Shown: in pieces, positions 7,703 through 16,232 of the stretch | How positions within the stretch are numbered: position 1 is the first letter of the stretch | Layout of the letters: each line of letters opens with the position of its first letter | Assembly: GCF_002563775.1 (NCBI RefSeq) | Contig: NZ_PDJO01000001.1 | Coordinates: 1,932,001-1,996,000 of the forward strand | DNA length: 64,000 bases | From: Thioclava sp. ES.031 | GTDB taxonomy: Bacteria > Pseudomonadota > Alphaproteobacteria > Rhodobacterales > Rhodobacteraceae | Direction of reading: 5' to 3' | Position numbers and translations under genes: made by a program | The notes under the pieces: model-generated | Told to the model about the DNA's origin: nothing | What the model saw: the letters and a program-made list of their open reading frames with translations, nothing else | Database searches by the model: none

Positions 7703-9373
7703 ATGTTGCACATCTCGCTGTGGAAGCGCGTGCTGATCCTGATCATCGTTTTGATCGGGGTCGTCTTTGCCGCGCCGAACATCTTTTACAACCGGGTGGA
7801 GGGGCATAACGATGCCGTTGCCGCCGCCGCGAAGGGCGAGTCTCTGACGCCCGAGCAGCAGGCCGCGCAGGCTGGCTGGCCCGATTGGCTGCCCTCCGAC
7901 ATCGTCAATCTCGGCCTCGATCTGCGCGGTGGCGCGCAGCTTCTGGCCGAGGTCAATGTCGGTGAGGTCTACAAGGCGCGCGTCGATGCGCTCTGGCCCG
8001 AGTTCCGCAAGGCGCTCGCCGCCGAACGCGGCACGCTCGGGTCGATCCGTCGCCTGAACGCCGATCCGGGCGTCCTGCGCATCCAGATCGGCAATGCCGA
8101 CCAGATCGCGGAAGCCCAGAAGATCGCCGAGACGCTGAACAACCCGGTCTCGTCGCTGACCGGTGTGGGGCAGAAAACGCTCGCGATCACCACCGAGGGC
8201 AAACAGCTGATCATCCAGCTCTCGGATGCCGAGAAGGCCGCGACCGACGACCGCACGATGCAGCAATCGCTGGAGATCGTGCGCCGCCGGATCGACGCCG
8301 CGGGTACCCGTGAACCCACGATCGTGCGCGAAGGCGCCGACCGCATCCTGATCCAGGTGCCGGGCGCAAGCTCCGCACAGGAGATCAAGCAGCTCATCGG
8401 CACCACGGCGAAGCTGACCTTCAACTCGGTGATCGGCACCAGCTCGAACCCGAACGAGGCGGTGGGCTCGGATCAGGAAATCCTGCCCTCGGCCGATCAG
8501 AAGGGGCTCTACTACATCCTCGACAGCCTTCCGGTCGTGACCGGCGAAGACCTGACGGATGCGCGCCCCGATACCGATCAGAACGGCTATCCGGCGGTGG
8601 CCTTCCGCTTCAACGCGAGCGCGGCCCGCACTTTCGGCGATTACACGCAGAACAATATCGGCAAGCCCTTCGCCATCGTGCTCGACAACAAGGTGATCTC
8701 GGCGCCCACGATCCAATCGCATATCGCGGGTGGCTCGGGCATCATCACCGGCCGGTTCACGGTGAAAGAGGCGACCGATCTGGCGCTGCTGCTGCGCGCC
8801 GGTGCGCTGCCCGCTTCGATGACCTTCCTCGAAGAGCGGACCATCGGCCCGGAGCTGGGCGCGGATTCGATCGCCGCCGGCAAGATGGCCGCAGCCGTGG
8901 GCGCGGTGCTCGTGGTGGTCTTCATGATCGCGTCCTACGGCACCTTCGGCGTCTTCGCCTCGCTGGCGCTCGCGATCAACATCGCGCTGATCTTCGCGAT
9001 CCTCTCGGTGATCGGCGGCACGCTGACGCTGCCCGGTATCGCAGGGATCGTGCTGACGATGGGCACGGCGGTCGACGCCAACGTGCTCGTGTTCGAGCGT
9101 ATCCGCGAAGAGCTGCGCAATCAGCAGAAGGCGAAAGCCGCCCGCGCGATCGAGCTTGGCTATGAGCGCGCGATGTCCGCCATCGTCGACGCCAACGTGA
9201 CCACCTTCCTCACGGCGGTGATCCTCTTCGTGCTGGGCGCAGGCCCGGTGCGCGGGTTCGCCGTCACCTTCCTGATCGGGATCATCACCTCGGTCTTCAC
9301 CGCGATCTGGGTGACGCGGCTGTTCGTGAGCATCTGGTTCGCGCGCCGTCGTCCCCGCGAACTCGTACTGTAA
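7703..9373 (+). CDS. secD: Protein translocase subunit SecD
   Basis: An RND-superfamily subunit that uses proton flow to pull exported proteins out of SecYEG on the periplasmic side. The 556-residue protein has an N-terminal transmembrane helix and a large periplasmic P1 region beginning with the family motif GLDLRGGAQLL. The C-terminal block has five helices, including the GTAVDANVLVFERIREE stretch and the RGFAVTFLIGIITS segment. It starts 21 bases after yajC. Confidence 0.97.
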   Translation: MLHISLWKRVLILIIVLIGVVFAAPNIFYNRVEGHNDAVAAAAKGESLTPEQQAAQAGWPDWLPSDIVNLGLDLRGGAQLLAEVNVGEVYKARVDALWPEFRKALAAERGTLGSIRRLNADPGVLRIQIGNADQIAEAQKIAETLNNPVSSLTGVGQKTLAITTEGKQLIIQLSDAEKAATDDRTMQQSLEIVRRRIDAAGTREPTIVREGADRILIQVPGASSAQEIKQLIGTTAKLTFNSVIGTSSNPNEAVGSDQEILPSADQKGLYYILDSLPVVTGEDLTDARPDTDQNGYPAVAFRFNASAARTFGDYTQNNIGKPFAIVLDNKVISAPTIQSHIAGGSGIITGRFTVKEATDLALLLRAGALPASMTFLEERTIGPELGADSIAAGKMAAAVGAVLVVVFMIASYGTFGVFASLALAINIALIFAILSVIGGTLTLPGIAGIVLTMGTAVDANVLVFERIREELRNQQKAKAARAIELGYERAMSAIVDANVTTFLTAVILFVLGAGPVRGFAVTFLIGIITSVFTAIWVTRLFVSIWFARRRPRELVL

Positions 9374-9386
9374 GGGAGATCAAGAC

Positions 9387-10373
9387 ATGGCATTCCGTCT
9401 GAAACTGGTCCCCGAGAAGACCACCTTCGACTTTTTCCGTCATCAGAAGCTGACCTTCGGCTTCTCGGTCGTCATGGTGCTGGCCTCGCTGGTGCTCGTG
9501 CTGACGATGGGGCTGAACCTCGGCATCGACTTCCGCGGCGGCACCACGATCCGCACCGAGGCCGACCAGACCGAACCGGTCGATATCGGCGCCTACCGGC
9601 AGGCGATCGCGCCGCTCGATCTGGGCGACGTGCTGATCACGCAGGTCTATGACCCGAACTTCCGCGCCGATCAGAAGGTCGTCACGATCCGCATCCAGGC
9701 GCAGGACGGTCAGGAGGCGATCAGCCCCGACACACAGGCCAAGGTGCTGGAATCGCTCAAATCGGTGAACAAGGACATCAAGATCGTCGCGACCGAGTCG
9801 ATCGGGCCCAAGGTCTCGGGCGAGCTGATCTGGACCGCGATCTGGTCCGTTCTGGCCGCCGTTGCCGCGATCCTGATCTATATCTGGCTGCGTTTTGAGT
9901 GGCAGTTCTCGGTGGGCGCGGTCGCCGCGCTGATCCATGACGTGACCGTCACCGTGGGCATCTTCGCGCTGTTCCAGATCAAGTTCGACCTGTCGATCAT
10001 CGCGGCGCTGCTGACGATCCTCGGCTATTCGATCAACGATACCGTCGTCGTCTTCGACCGTCTTCGCGAGAACCTCGTGAAATACAAGAAGATGCCGCTG
10101 CGCGAGGTGATGAACCTCTCGGTCAACGAAACGCTGTCGCGCACCGTGATGACCTCGGGCACCACGCTGCTTGCGCTGATCTCGCTATTGGTTCTCGGCG
10201 GCGACGTGATCCGCAACTTCGTCTTCGCGATGACCTGGGGCGTGATCGTGGGCACCTATTCCTCGGTCTATGTCGCAAAGAACATCGTCCTGTTCATCGG
10301 GCTCGACCGCAACAAGGAGAAGAAGGACCCCTCGGAGAAGTTCTTCGACAAAACGGATGTCGCTACTGACTGA
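9387..10373 (+). CDS. secF: Protein translocase subunit SecF
   Basis: The partner of SecD; together they form the SecDF proton-driven export motor. The 328-residue protein has TM1, the periplasmic GLNLGIDFRGGT motif, and five further helices containing GYSINDTVVVFDRLREN. AGGGAG precedes the ATG. The 3' end overlaps the next gene by 17 bases, so the export genes and the Mth938/ccm genes form one transcription unit. Confidence 0.97.
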   Translation: MAFRLKLVPEKTTFDFFRHQKLTFGFSVVMVLASLVLVLTMGLNLGIDFRGGTTIRTEADQTEPVDIGAYRQAIAPLDLGDVLITQVYDPNFRADQKVVTIRIQAQDGQEAISPDTQAKVLESLKSVNKDIKIVATESIGPKVSGELIWTAIWSVLAAVAAILIYIWLRFEWQFSVGAVAALIHDVTVTVGIFALFQIKFDLSIIAALLTILGYSINDTVVVFDRLRENLVKYKKMPLREVMNLSVNETLSRTVMTSGTTLLALISLLVLGGDVIRNFVFAMTWGVIVGTYSSVYVAKNIVLFIGLDRNKEKKDPSEKFFDKTDVATD

Positions 10374-10746
10374 AGCCAATTTCGGGGCCTCGCTGCCGAT
10401 CGACGGCTACGGGCCGGGCTTTTTCCGCGTGTCCGGAGAGGTCACGCGCGGCTCGGTCTGGGTCGCGGGCGAGGAGATGGGCAGCTGGGGCGGTCTGGAC
10501 GACCGCGCGCCGCTGCTCGCACTCGCAGGCAAGCTCGACGTGCTGTTCATCGGCACCGGCGAAGAGATCGCCCATCTACCGAAGGACCTCGTGGCCGAGC
10601 TGGAGGCCGAGGGGCTGATGTGCGAGGGCATGGCCACGCCCTCGGCGGCCCGCACCTATAACGTGCTGCTGTCCGAAGGCCGCCGGGTCGGCTGTGCGCT
10701 GATCGCGATGCCGGAAAACCCTGCCACGCCCGAGACGCCTGAATGA
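10357..10746 (+). CDS. Mth938-like domain protein (DUF498/NDUFAF3-type)
   Basis: A 129-residue small cytoplasmic protein. The pattern [11 protein letters not shown], then [11 protein letters not shown], then [21 protein letters not shown] fits the Mth938 fold, whose mitochondrial relative NDUFAF3 is a complex I assembly factor. The bacterial role is unknown. Its start lies inside secF (17-base overlap) and its TGA overlaps the ccmA ATG by four bases, so it is translationally tied to both. Placement between secF and ccmA is familiar from related genomes (recollection, not checked). Confidence 0.82.
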   Translation: MSLLTEANFGASLPIDGYGPGFFRVSGEVTRGSVWVAGEEMGSWGGLDDRAPLLALAGKLDVLFIGTGEEIAHLPKDLVAELEAEGLMCEGMATPSAARTYNVLLSEGRRVGCALIAMPENPATPETPE

Positions 10747-11375
10747 GCATGCTGTCGGTCGAAGGGCTCGCGGTGTCGCGCGGTGGTCTCCCGGTTCTGG
10801 AAGACCTGAGCTTTTCGCTCGACGCAGGCCATGCGCTTGTGCTGCGCGGCCCCAACGGGGTCGGCAAGACGACGCTTCTGCGCACCTTGGCCGGGCTGCA
10901 ACCGGCGCTGGCCGGGACGGTCTCGATGCCGCCGGAAAGCATGGCCTATGCCGCCCATTCCGACGGGCTGAAATCGACGCTGACCGTACGCGAGAATCTC
11001 GGCTTCTGGGCGTCGATCTATGCGACAAGCGATATCGAACCGGCGCTGGAGCGGATGAACCTGCAAAGCCTCGAGACGCGGCCCGCCCATAGCCTGTCTG
11101 CCGGGCAGAAGCGCCGCCTTGGTCTTGCGCGGCTTCTGGTCACCGGTCGCCCGATCTGGGTGCTGGACGAGCCGACCGTGTCGCTCGACACCGCGTCCGT
11201 CGGGCTTTTCGCCGACGCCGTGCGCGGCCATCTGGCAAGCGGCGGGGCCGCGCTGATCGCGACCCATATCGATCTCGGGCTGAACGAGGCCTCCGTACTC
11301 GACCTGACGCCCTTCAAGGCGAAGACGCCGGAAGAGGGCGGGATGCAGGGCGCTTTCGACGAGGCTTTCCTATGA
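10743..11375 (+). CDS. ccmA: Heme exporter ATP-binding protein CcmA
   Basis: The ATPase of the CcmABCD complex, which releases holo-CcmE during System I cytochrome c maturation. The 210-residue ABC domain has Walker A GPNGVGKT at residues 36-43, the signature [15 protein letters not shown] and Walker [13 protein letters not shown]. Its ATG overlaps the previous stop (ATGA). The usual ccmA-ccmB tight junction is broken here by about 160 bases of repeat-containing spacer. Confidence 0.94.
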   Translation: MSMLSVEGLAVSRGGLPVLEDLSFSLDAGHALVLRGPNGVGKTTLLRTLAGLQPALAGTVSMPPESMAYAAHSDGLKSTLTVRENLGFWASIYATSDIEPALERMNLQSLETRPAHSLSAGQKRRLGLARLLVTGRPIWVLDEPTVSLDTASVGLFADAVRGHLASGGAALIATHIDLGLNEASVLDLTPFKAKTPEEGGMQGAFDEAFL

Positions 11376-11408
11376 TCGCGCGGCGCGCTATCGGCGCGGT
11401 CGGGAGCC

Positions 11409-11440
11409 TCCGGCGGGGATATTTGAACCAAGGCGAAGGC
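11409..11440 (-). repeat. Dispersed structured intergenic repeat, partial copy C1 (inverted)
   Basis: Read on the minus strand it is TTCGCCTTGG followed by CAAATATCCCCGCCGG: the first hairpin region and core only, without the GGGGGCAG hairpin. It faces copy C2 as an inverted repeat, and both lie between ccmA and ccmB. Confidence 0.6.
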
Positions 11441-11453
11441 AGCTGCGCGCTGT

Positions 11454-11516
11454 TTCGGCTTGGCCGAAATATCCCGGGGGATGAGCGGCGCAGCCGCGAA
11501 GGGGGCAGCGCCCCCT
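11454..11516 (+). repeat. Dispersed structured intergenic repeat, copy C2
   Basis: The full element: TTCGGC-TTG-GCCGAA, then AAATATCCCGGGG, then GCGGC-GCA-GCCGC, then GGGGGC-AGC-GCCCCC. Relative to copy D the first hairpin arms change on both sides (GGC/GCC against GCC/GGC), keeping the pairing. No T-run follows, so read-through into ccmB is expected. Confidence 0.72.
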
Positions 11517-11538
11517 TGGTTGGCGCAGGAGGCTGGGC

Positions 11539-12195
11539 ATGATCGCGCTTCTGCTCAGAGACCTGCGCCTTGCGGTGCGTGCGGGCGGCGGCTTCGGCCT
11601 CGGGCTGGCCTTCTTCCTGATCGTGGTGACGCTGGTCCCGTTCGGGGTGGGCCCCGAGGGGAAGATCCTCGCGCGGATCGCTCCGGGTATCCTGTGGGTG
11701 GGCGCGCTTCTGGCCTGCCTGCTCTCGCTCGACCGGATTTTCGCGCTCGATTACGAGGATGGCTCGCTCGATCTGCTGGTCACCGCGCCGGTGCCGCTCG
11801 AAGGGGTCGTCTCGATCAAGGCGCTCGCGCATTGGATCACGACCGGGCTGCCGCTGGTCGTCGCAGCGCCCGTGTTCGGGATCTTGCTGCATCTGCCGCA
11901 GGGCGCGCATTTTTGGATGGTGATCTCGCTTCTTCTGGGCACGCCTGCGCTGTCAGTTCTGGGCACGTTCGGGGCCGCGCTGACGGTCGGGCTGAAGCGC
12001 GGCGGACTTTTGTTGTCGCTGCTGGTCTTGCCATTCTATGTGCCGACCCTCATCTTCGGTGCGGAGCTCGTGCGCCGTGGCGCCGAGGGGATGAACACTG
12101 AGACACCGCTTCTGATGCTGGCCGGGATCACGGCCGCGACGGTCGCGCTGGTGCCCTTCGCCTCGGCCGCCGCGATCCGCGTCAATCTGCGCTAG
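11539..12195 (+). CDS. ccmB: Heme exporter permease CcmB
   Basis: The membrane subunit of the CcmABCD ABC-type complex for cytochrome c maturation. It has 218 residues with six hydrophobic helices and the family sequence LDRIFALDYEDGSLDLL near residues 66-81. The ribosome site AGGAGG lies nine bases upstream of the ATG. It should act with CcmA despite the repeat-filled spacer between them. Confidence 0.95.
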   Translation: MIALLLRDLRLAVRAGGGFGLGLAFFLIVVTLVPFGVGPEGKILARIAPGILWVGALLACLLSLDRIFALDYEDGSLDLLVTAPVPLEGVVSIKALAHWITTGLPLVVAAPVFGILLHLPQGAHFWMVISLLLGTPALSVLGTFGAALTVGLKRGGLLLSLLVLPFYVPTLIFGAELVRRGAEGMNTETPLLMLAGITAATVALVPFASAAAIRVNLR

Positions 12196-12275
12196 CGCAC
12201 CCCGCGCGCGCGCCGTGATAGGAAGAGCCGTGATACACAGAGCCAACCTGGCCAGAAGGTGAGCAGAACAACAAG

Positions 12276-13004
12276 ATGTCGATCTGGGAATACGCCAACC
12301 CCGTCAAATTCATGAAGACCACGGACAAGATCCTGCCCTGGACGGTGGGAATTGCCGCGATCACGCTGATCGTCGGGCTGGTCTGGGGCTATTTCTTCGT
12401 CCCGGCCGCCGAGAATTTCGGCGGCTCGGTGAAGGTGATCTATGTCCATGTCCCCGCCGCGATGATGGCGATCAACATCTGGGTGATGATGGTCGTGACC
12501 TCGCTGATCTGGTTGATCCGTCGCCACCATGTCTCGGCGCTGGCCGCGAAGGCTGCGGCGCCCATCGGCGCGGTGATGACGCTGATCGCGCTGATCACCG
12601 GCGCGGTCTGGGGCCAGCCGATGTGGGGCACATGGTGGGAATGGGATCCGCGACTGACCTCGTTCCTGATCCTGTTCCTGTTCTACCTCGGCTATATCGC
12701 GCTTTGGGCTGCGGTCGAGAACCCCGATACGGCCGCCGATCTGACCGGCGTGCTCAGCCTTGTCGGCGGGGTGTTCGCGGTGCTCTCGCGCTATGCGGCG
12801 AATTTCTGGAACCAGGGGCTGCATCAGGGGGCGACGCTCTCGATGGATTCCGAGCAGCACATCGCCGATGTCTACTGGTTCCCGCTGCTTCTGTGCTTGG
12901 CCGGGTTCGTCTTCTTCTTCCTCGCGCTGGTGCTGATCCGCACCCGCACCGAGGTCCGCGCGCGCCGTCTGGGCGCCATCCAGCAACGTGAGCGCATGGC
13001 ATGA
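12276..13004 (+). CDS. ccmC: Heme transporter / holocytochrome assembly protein CcmC
   Basis: Presents heme in the periplasm and attaches it to CcmE. The 242-residue protein has six transmembrane helices and the tryptophan-rich WWD signature (MWGTWWEWDPRLTS, about residue 117 on) flanked by His ligands in the KVIYVHVPAAMM and HQGATLS loops. The stop overlaps ccmD by four bases (ATGA). Confidence 0.96.
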   Translation: MSIWEYANPVKFMKTTDKILPWTVGIAAITLIVGLVWGYFFVPAAENFGGSVKVIYVHVPAAMMAINIWVMMVVTSLIWLIRRHHVSALAAKAAAPIGAVMTLIALITGAVWGQPMWGTWWEWDPRLTSFLILFLFYLGYIALWAAVENPDTAADLTGVLSLVGGVFAVLSRYAANFWNQGLHQGATLSMDSEQHIADVYWFPLLLCLAGFVFFFLALVLIRTRTEVRARRLGAIQQRERMA

Positions 13005-13219
13005 GTGATACGACCGAGCAAAGCGGCACCGTCACCGAGGGCGGCGTCGTCCTCGTGGATCCGTCCACTAAATCCTATACCGAAACCGTCAATATCGCCT
13101 GGGCCTCGACGGTCGTGCTTCTGGTGTTGATCGTCGTCGTCTCGCTGATGCGCGGCGCGAAGGTGAAACGTCAATTGGCCGAGGCCGAGGCTCGCCGGAA
13201 AGGGGGCGCACATGGTTAA
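13001..13219 (+). CDS. ccmD: Heme exporter protein CcmD (N-terminally extended)
   Basis: A 72-residue single-pass membrane protein placed exactly where ccmD belongs, overlapping ccmC by four bases and ccmG by eight. The C-terminal half shows the CcmD pattern: a transmembrane helix (VNIAWASTVVLLVLIVVVSL) followed by a basic cytoplasmic tail. About 27 polar residues precede the helix, longer than in most CcmD proteins. CcmD stabilises CcmC-CcmE and is needed to release holo-CcmE. The call rests mainly on position and topology. Confidence 0.82.
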   Translation: MSDTTEQSGTVTEGGVVLVDPSTKSYTETVNIAWASTVVLLVLIVVVSLMRGAKVKRQLAEAEARRKGGAHG

Positions 13220-13748
13220 GCCGCTGATGCTGCTGCCGCCGCTGATCTTCGCGGGGCTTGCGGGCGTGTTCATCTGGGGGATGACACGCGAAGACCCGAC
13301 CCAGCTGCCGACGGCTTTCGCGGGCAAACCCGCGCCGCCGGTGCAGCTTGAACCGCTGGGCGATTTCGAACCCTTCACCGATGCCGATCTCAAGGACGGC
13401 AAGGTCAAGCTGGTGAACTTCTGGGCCTCGTGGTGCGCGCCGTGCCGGGTCGAGCATCCCAATCTCGAAGCGCTCGCCGATGAGGGGATTCCGATCTACG
13501 GGGTCAACTACAAGGACAAGCCCGCCAAGGCGCAGGGCTTCCTGAGGGAGATGGGCAACCCGTTCGCCGAGCTCGGCGCCGATCCGAACGGCAAGATGGC
13601 GCTGAACTGGGGCGTCTACGGCGTGCCCGAGACCTTCGTGATCGATGGCACGGGGAAAGTGCTCTACCGCTTTGCCGGCCCGCTGACCGAGCGCGTGATC
13701 GCCTCGGATCTGCGACCGCTCCTGAACGGCGAGACGGCCGCGAAGTAA
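13212..13748 (+). CDS. ccmG: Thiol:disulfide interchange protein CcmG/DsbE
   Basis: A periplasmic, membrane-anchored thioredoxin-like reductant for apocytochrome c heme-binding cysteines. The N-terminal anchor covers about residues 5-23. The thioredoxin fold has the active site WCAPC (cysteines 75 and 78) and the cis-Pro region YGVPETFVIDG. The 178-residue length is usual. It closes the ccmABCDG run. ccmE, ccmF and ccmH are not in the window and must lie elsewhere. Confidence 0.95.
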   Translation: MVKPLMLLPPLIFAGLAGVFIWGMTREDPTQLPTAFAGKPAPPVQLEPLGDFEPFTDADLKDGKVKLVNFWASWCAPCRVEHPNLEALADEGIPIYGVNYKDKPAKAQGFLREMGNPFAELGADPNGKMALNWGVYGVPETFVIDGTGKVLYRFAGPLTERVIASDLRPLLNGETAAK

Positions 13749-13793
13749 AGGGCAGGGCGCGAGCGCGCCACTTCCCCCGATAGCTTCAAAAGC

Positions 13794-13818
13794 AAAGGCC
13801 CCCGAACCGGGGGCCTTT
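13794..13818. terminator. Bidirectional Rho-independent terminator
   Basis: AAAGGCCCCCG-AAC-CGGGGGCCTTT is a perfect 11-bp stem with a 3-base loop. An A-run on one side and a T-run on the other let it end both the ccm transcript (plus) and ssb (minus), which converge here. Confidence 0.88.
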
Positions 13819-13830
13819 CTTGTCTGAAAC

Positions 13831-14349
13831 TCAGAACGGGATCTCGTCGTCGAAATCCGAGCGGCCACCGCCGCCACCGCCACCGGAGCCGCCCGAGGAC
13901 GGGCCGCCATAGCCGCCGCCATCATCGTAGCCGCCGCCACCCGAGGACGGACCGCCGTAGCCACCGCCACCGCCGCCTTGACCGCCGCCCGAGCCGCCAG
14001 GCCCGTCGAGCATGGTCAGTTCGCTGCGATAGGGGCGCAGCACGACCTCGGTCGAATAACGGTCCTGACCGTTCTGGTCCTGCCATTTGCGGGTTTCGAG
14101 CTGGCCCTCGATATAGACCTTCGAGCCTTTGCGCAGATATTGCTCCGCCACTTTCGCCAGCGGCTCCGAGAAGATCGCGACCGAATGCCATTCGGTGCGC
14201 TCCTTGCGCTCGCCGGTATTACGGTCGCGCCACGTCTCGGAGGTGGCGATGCGCAGGTTGCACACCTTGCCGCCGTTCGAGAAGGTCCGCACCTCCGGGT
14301 CTCGGCCCAGATTGCCGATCAGAATGACCTTGTTGACGCTGCCTGCCAT
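13831..14349 (-). CDS. ssb: Single-stranded DNA-binding protein
   Basis: Coats single-stranded DNA during replication, repair and recombination. The N-terminal OB-fold (residues 1-110) starts with the SSB pattern [18 protein letters not shown] low-complexity Gly/Ser linker of roughly 50 residues follows. The acidic tip ends DFDDEIPF, the peptide that recruits partner proteins. The 172-residue length is normal. It stands alone, convergent to ccmG. Confidence 0.97.
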   Translation of the reverse strand: MAGSVNKVILIGNLGRDPEVRTFSNGGKVCNLRIATSETWRDRNTGERKERTEWHSVAIFSEPLAKVAEQYLRKGSKVYIEGQLETRKWQDQNGQDRYSTEVVLRPYRSELTMLDGPGGSGGGQGGGGGGYGGPSSGGGGYDDGGGYGGPSSGGSGGGGGGGRSDFDDEIPF

Positions 14350-14623
14350 ATTGCCTCCGCCTGCGATTCTAGAATTGGTCCCAAAGGGTATAGAGCAGAG
14401 CCCCGCGAGAGCCTAGGGGCGAAGGTTCGCTCAACCGTGACGGAAAGCGGCGAAATCCCGCGTGCATCTTTGGTTTGAGAGCGATTTCGGCCCCAGATTT
14501 CCAACCTTGTGCCGATAGATGGCGCCGTGGGTTTGCCACAGGTCTGGACGAGCCGGACGGCACACGGGGACGAACCCCACCCGATCCGGTCGAGCAACCC
14601 CACATCCCATGAGGAGATACCCC

Positions 14624-14887
14624 ATGAAATACCTGATGCTGATCGCCGCGAGCGCCACGATTGCCGCTGCCTCCACTCTCCCCGCACTCGCAGAAGGTGG
14701 CGAAGGCGCCGTGGCCCCGGCGAAAGAGCAGAAGCTCGCAGCCGAGCTGAAAAATCAGGGCTACGACGTGCGCCGGATGGAAATGGAAGACGGCTATATC
14801 GAAGTCTACGCGATGAAGGACGGCAAGCGCGCTCAGCTCTTCTTCAACTCCAAGCTTCAGCAGGTGAAGCGCTCGGACAGCAACTGA
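14624..14887 (+). CDS. Small secreted PepSY-domain protein
   Basis: An 87-residue protein. The N-terminus (MKYLMLIAASATIAAAS, then LPALAEGG) is a clear signal peptide with cleavage after ALA. The mature part, about 60 residues, fits a single PepSY-like fold: ELKNQGYDVRRMEMEDGYIEVYAMKDGKRAQLFF. GAGGAG precedes the ATG. The next gene, a cytochrome b, starts 83 bases later, which suggests a joint periplasmic redox role; PepSY proteins often pair with membrane b-type cytochromes. No enzyme activity is implied. Confidence 0.78.
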   Translation: MKYLMLIAASATIAAASTLPALAEGGEGAVAPAKEQKLAAELKNQGYDVRRMEMEDGYIEVYAMKDGKRAQLFFNSKLQQVKRSDSN

Positions 14888-14970
14888 TCCGATCCTCAAG
14901 GGGCGGGCCGGCACGATCCGGCCCGTCTTCCTCACGCCAGTCTTTCCAGAAGCAGCAGGAGGGCCCGATC

Positions 14971-15570
14971 ATGGCCATCGAAGACGCGAGCTTTACCGAT
15001 CTTCCGTCGCAGGAGACGTCTCACGCAGAACCGCCGCCCGTCGGTGCGCATAGCGTATGGGACCCGTTTGTCCGGGTGTTCCACTGGTCCATCGCGGGCC
15101 TCTTCACCGCCAATGCGTTCTTCACCTCGCCGAAGCACGATCTGCACCACTGGATCGGCTACACGGTCGCGGGCCTCGTGACGGCGCGTATCCTCTGGGG
15201 GCTGTTCGGCACCCGCCACGCGCGCTTCAAGGACTTCCCGCCATCGCCCACCGGGGCGCTGACTCAGCTGCGCGATATGGCCACGGGCCGGCGGCACGCG
15301 CATCTGGGCCATTCGCCGCTCGGCGCGCTGATGATTTACAACCTTTTGATCACGCTTCTCGTCATCGCGGGAACGGGCTGGTTGATGACCACTGACGCCT
15401 ATTGGGGCGTGAAATGGCCCGAGTCACTGCATGAACTCGCCGTCAACTGGGCCGAAGTCTCGATCGCCGCCCATATTGCTGCCGTCGTCTTTGAGAGCCG
15501 CCGGTTGCGCGTGAACCTTGCGCGCGCGATGATCACCGGTAAGAAGGTGTTCCGCGGCAACAGAGGGTAA
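14971..15570 (+). CDS. Cytochrome b561-type (b/b6 domain) membrane protein
   Basis: A 199-residue protein with four transmembrane helices and the spaced histidines of a di-heme membrane b-type cytochrome: RVFHWSI in helix 1, HDLHHWIGY before helix 2, LGHSPLGALM before helix 3 and IAAHIAAVV in helix 4. Such proteins carry electrons across the membrane, often to a c-type cytochrome or a PepSY protein. AGGAGGG lies upstream of ATG 14971. Only six bases separate it from the regulator that follows. Confidence 0.85.
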   Translation: MAIEDASFTDLPSQETSHAEPPPVGAHSVWDPFVRVFHWSIAGLFTANAFFTSPKHDLHHWIGYTVAGLVTARILWGLFGTRHARFKDFPPSPTGALTQLRDMATGRRHAHLGHSPLGALMIYNLLITLLVIAGTGWLMTTDAYWGVKWPESLHELAVNWAEVSIAAHIAAVVFESRRLRVNLARAMITGKKVFRGNRG

Positions 15571-15576
15571 GCGCCG

Positions 15577-16116
15577 ATGGCGGTTTCGCGAGAGCGAGTC
15601 TCAATCTGGACGAAAGAGGGCGCATTGGTCGCCCTCATCATATTCCAAGCCGCCTGCACATCGCTCTTCGTGGCCGACGTGTTCGACGACTTCCGCGAGG
15701 CCGGGCGTTTCTCCCTGCATCTCAACATGGAGCTTTTCGCCAATCTCGGCCTGATCGCGGGGATCGTCGTGGAGGCGGCGGTGCTTTGGGCGCTGCTGCG
15801 GCGACAGGCCCGCGCGGACCGCACGATCGGCGCCGCGCAAGGTGCGATGGCCGAGATGATGGGCGCGCAGTTCGACCAATGGGGGCTGACCCCCGCGGAG
15901 GCCGATGTCGCAGGGTTCACCATCAAGGGTTTCTCGGTTTCGGAGACCGCCTCTTTCCGCGGATCGAGCGAGGCCACGGTGAAATCCCATCTCAATTCCG
16001 TCTATCGCAAGGCGGGCGTGTCGGGCCGCTCTCAGCTCGTTTCGATCTTCGTGGAGGAGCTGTTTCACGGCCCCATCAGGGCCGATGCGAAAAAGCAACA
16101 GGTGCGCGCAATCTGA
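15577..16116 (+). CDS. Membrane-anchored LuxR-type transcription regulator
   Basis: A 179-residue protein. Two hydrophobic helices lie at about residues 15-35 and 50-72, followed by a basic cytoplasmic linker. The C-terminal LuxR helix-turn-helix runs from LTPAEADVAGFTIKGFS through SEATVKSHLNSVYRKAGVSGR to SQLVS. There is no receiver or autoinducer domain, so signalling must come through the short membrane part. It starts six bases after the cytochrome b gene and is probably cotranscribed, suggesting that it senses the redox state of that cassette. Confidence 0.85.
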   Translation: MAVSRERVSIWTKEGALVALIIFQAACTSLFVADVFDDFREAGRFSLHLNMELFANLGLIAGIVVEAAVLWALLRRQARADRTIGAAQGAMAEMMGAQFDQWGLTPAEADVAGFTIKGFSVSETASFRGSSEATVKSHLNSVYRKAGVSGRSQLVSIFVEELFHGPIRADAKKQQVRAI

Positions 16117-16166
16117 CGCTACGGCAGCTTATCGGCGGGAGGTTGCCGAGGCGATTGGCGTTTTGC

Positions 16167-16194
16167 TTTAACTTTTGGCTGATTTCTCTATAGT
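16167..16194 (+). promoter_or_regulatory. Predicted promoter of the lytic transglycosylase gene
   Basis: TTTAAC (16167-16172) and TATAGT (16189-16194) with a 16-base AT-rich spacer stand out in an otherwise GC-rich gap. Initiation near 16201 would give a short 5' leader. Confidence 0.45.
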
Positions 16195-16232
16195 TTGCCC
16201 CAGAATACGTGGACAGTGAGTGGTGGGGGCCG

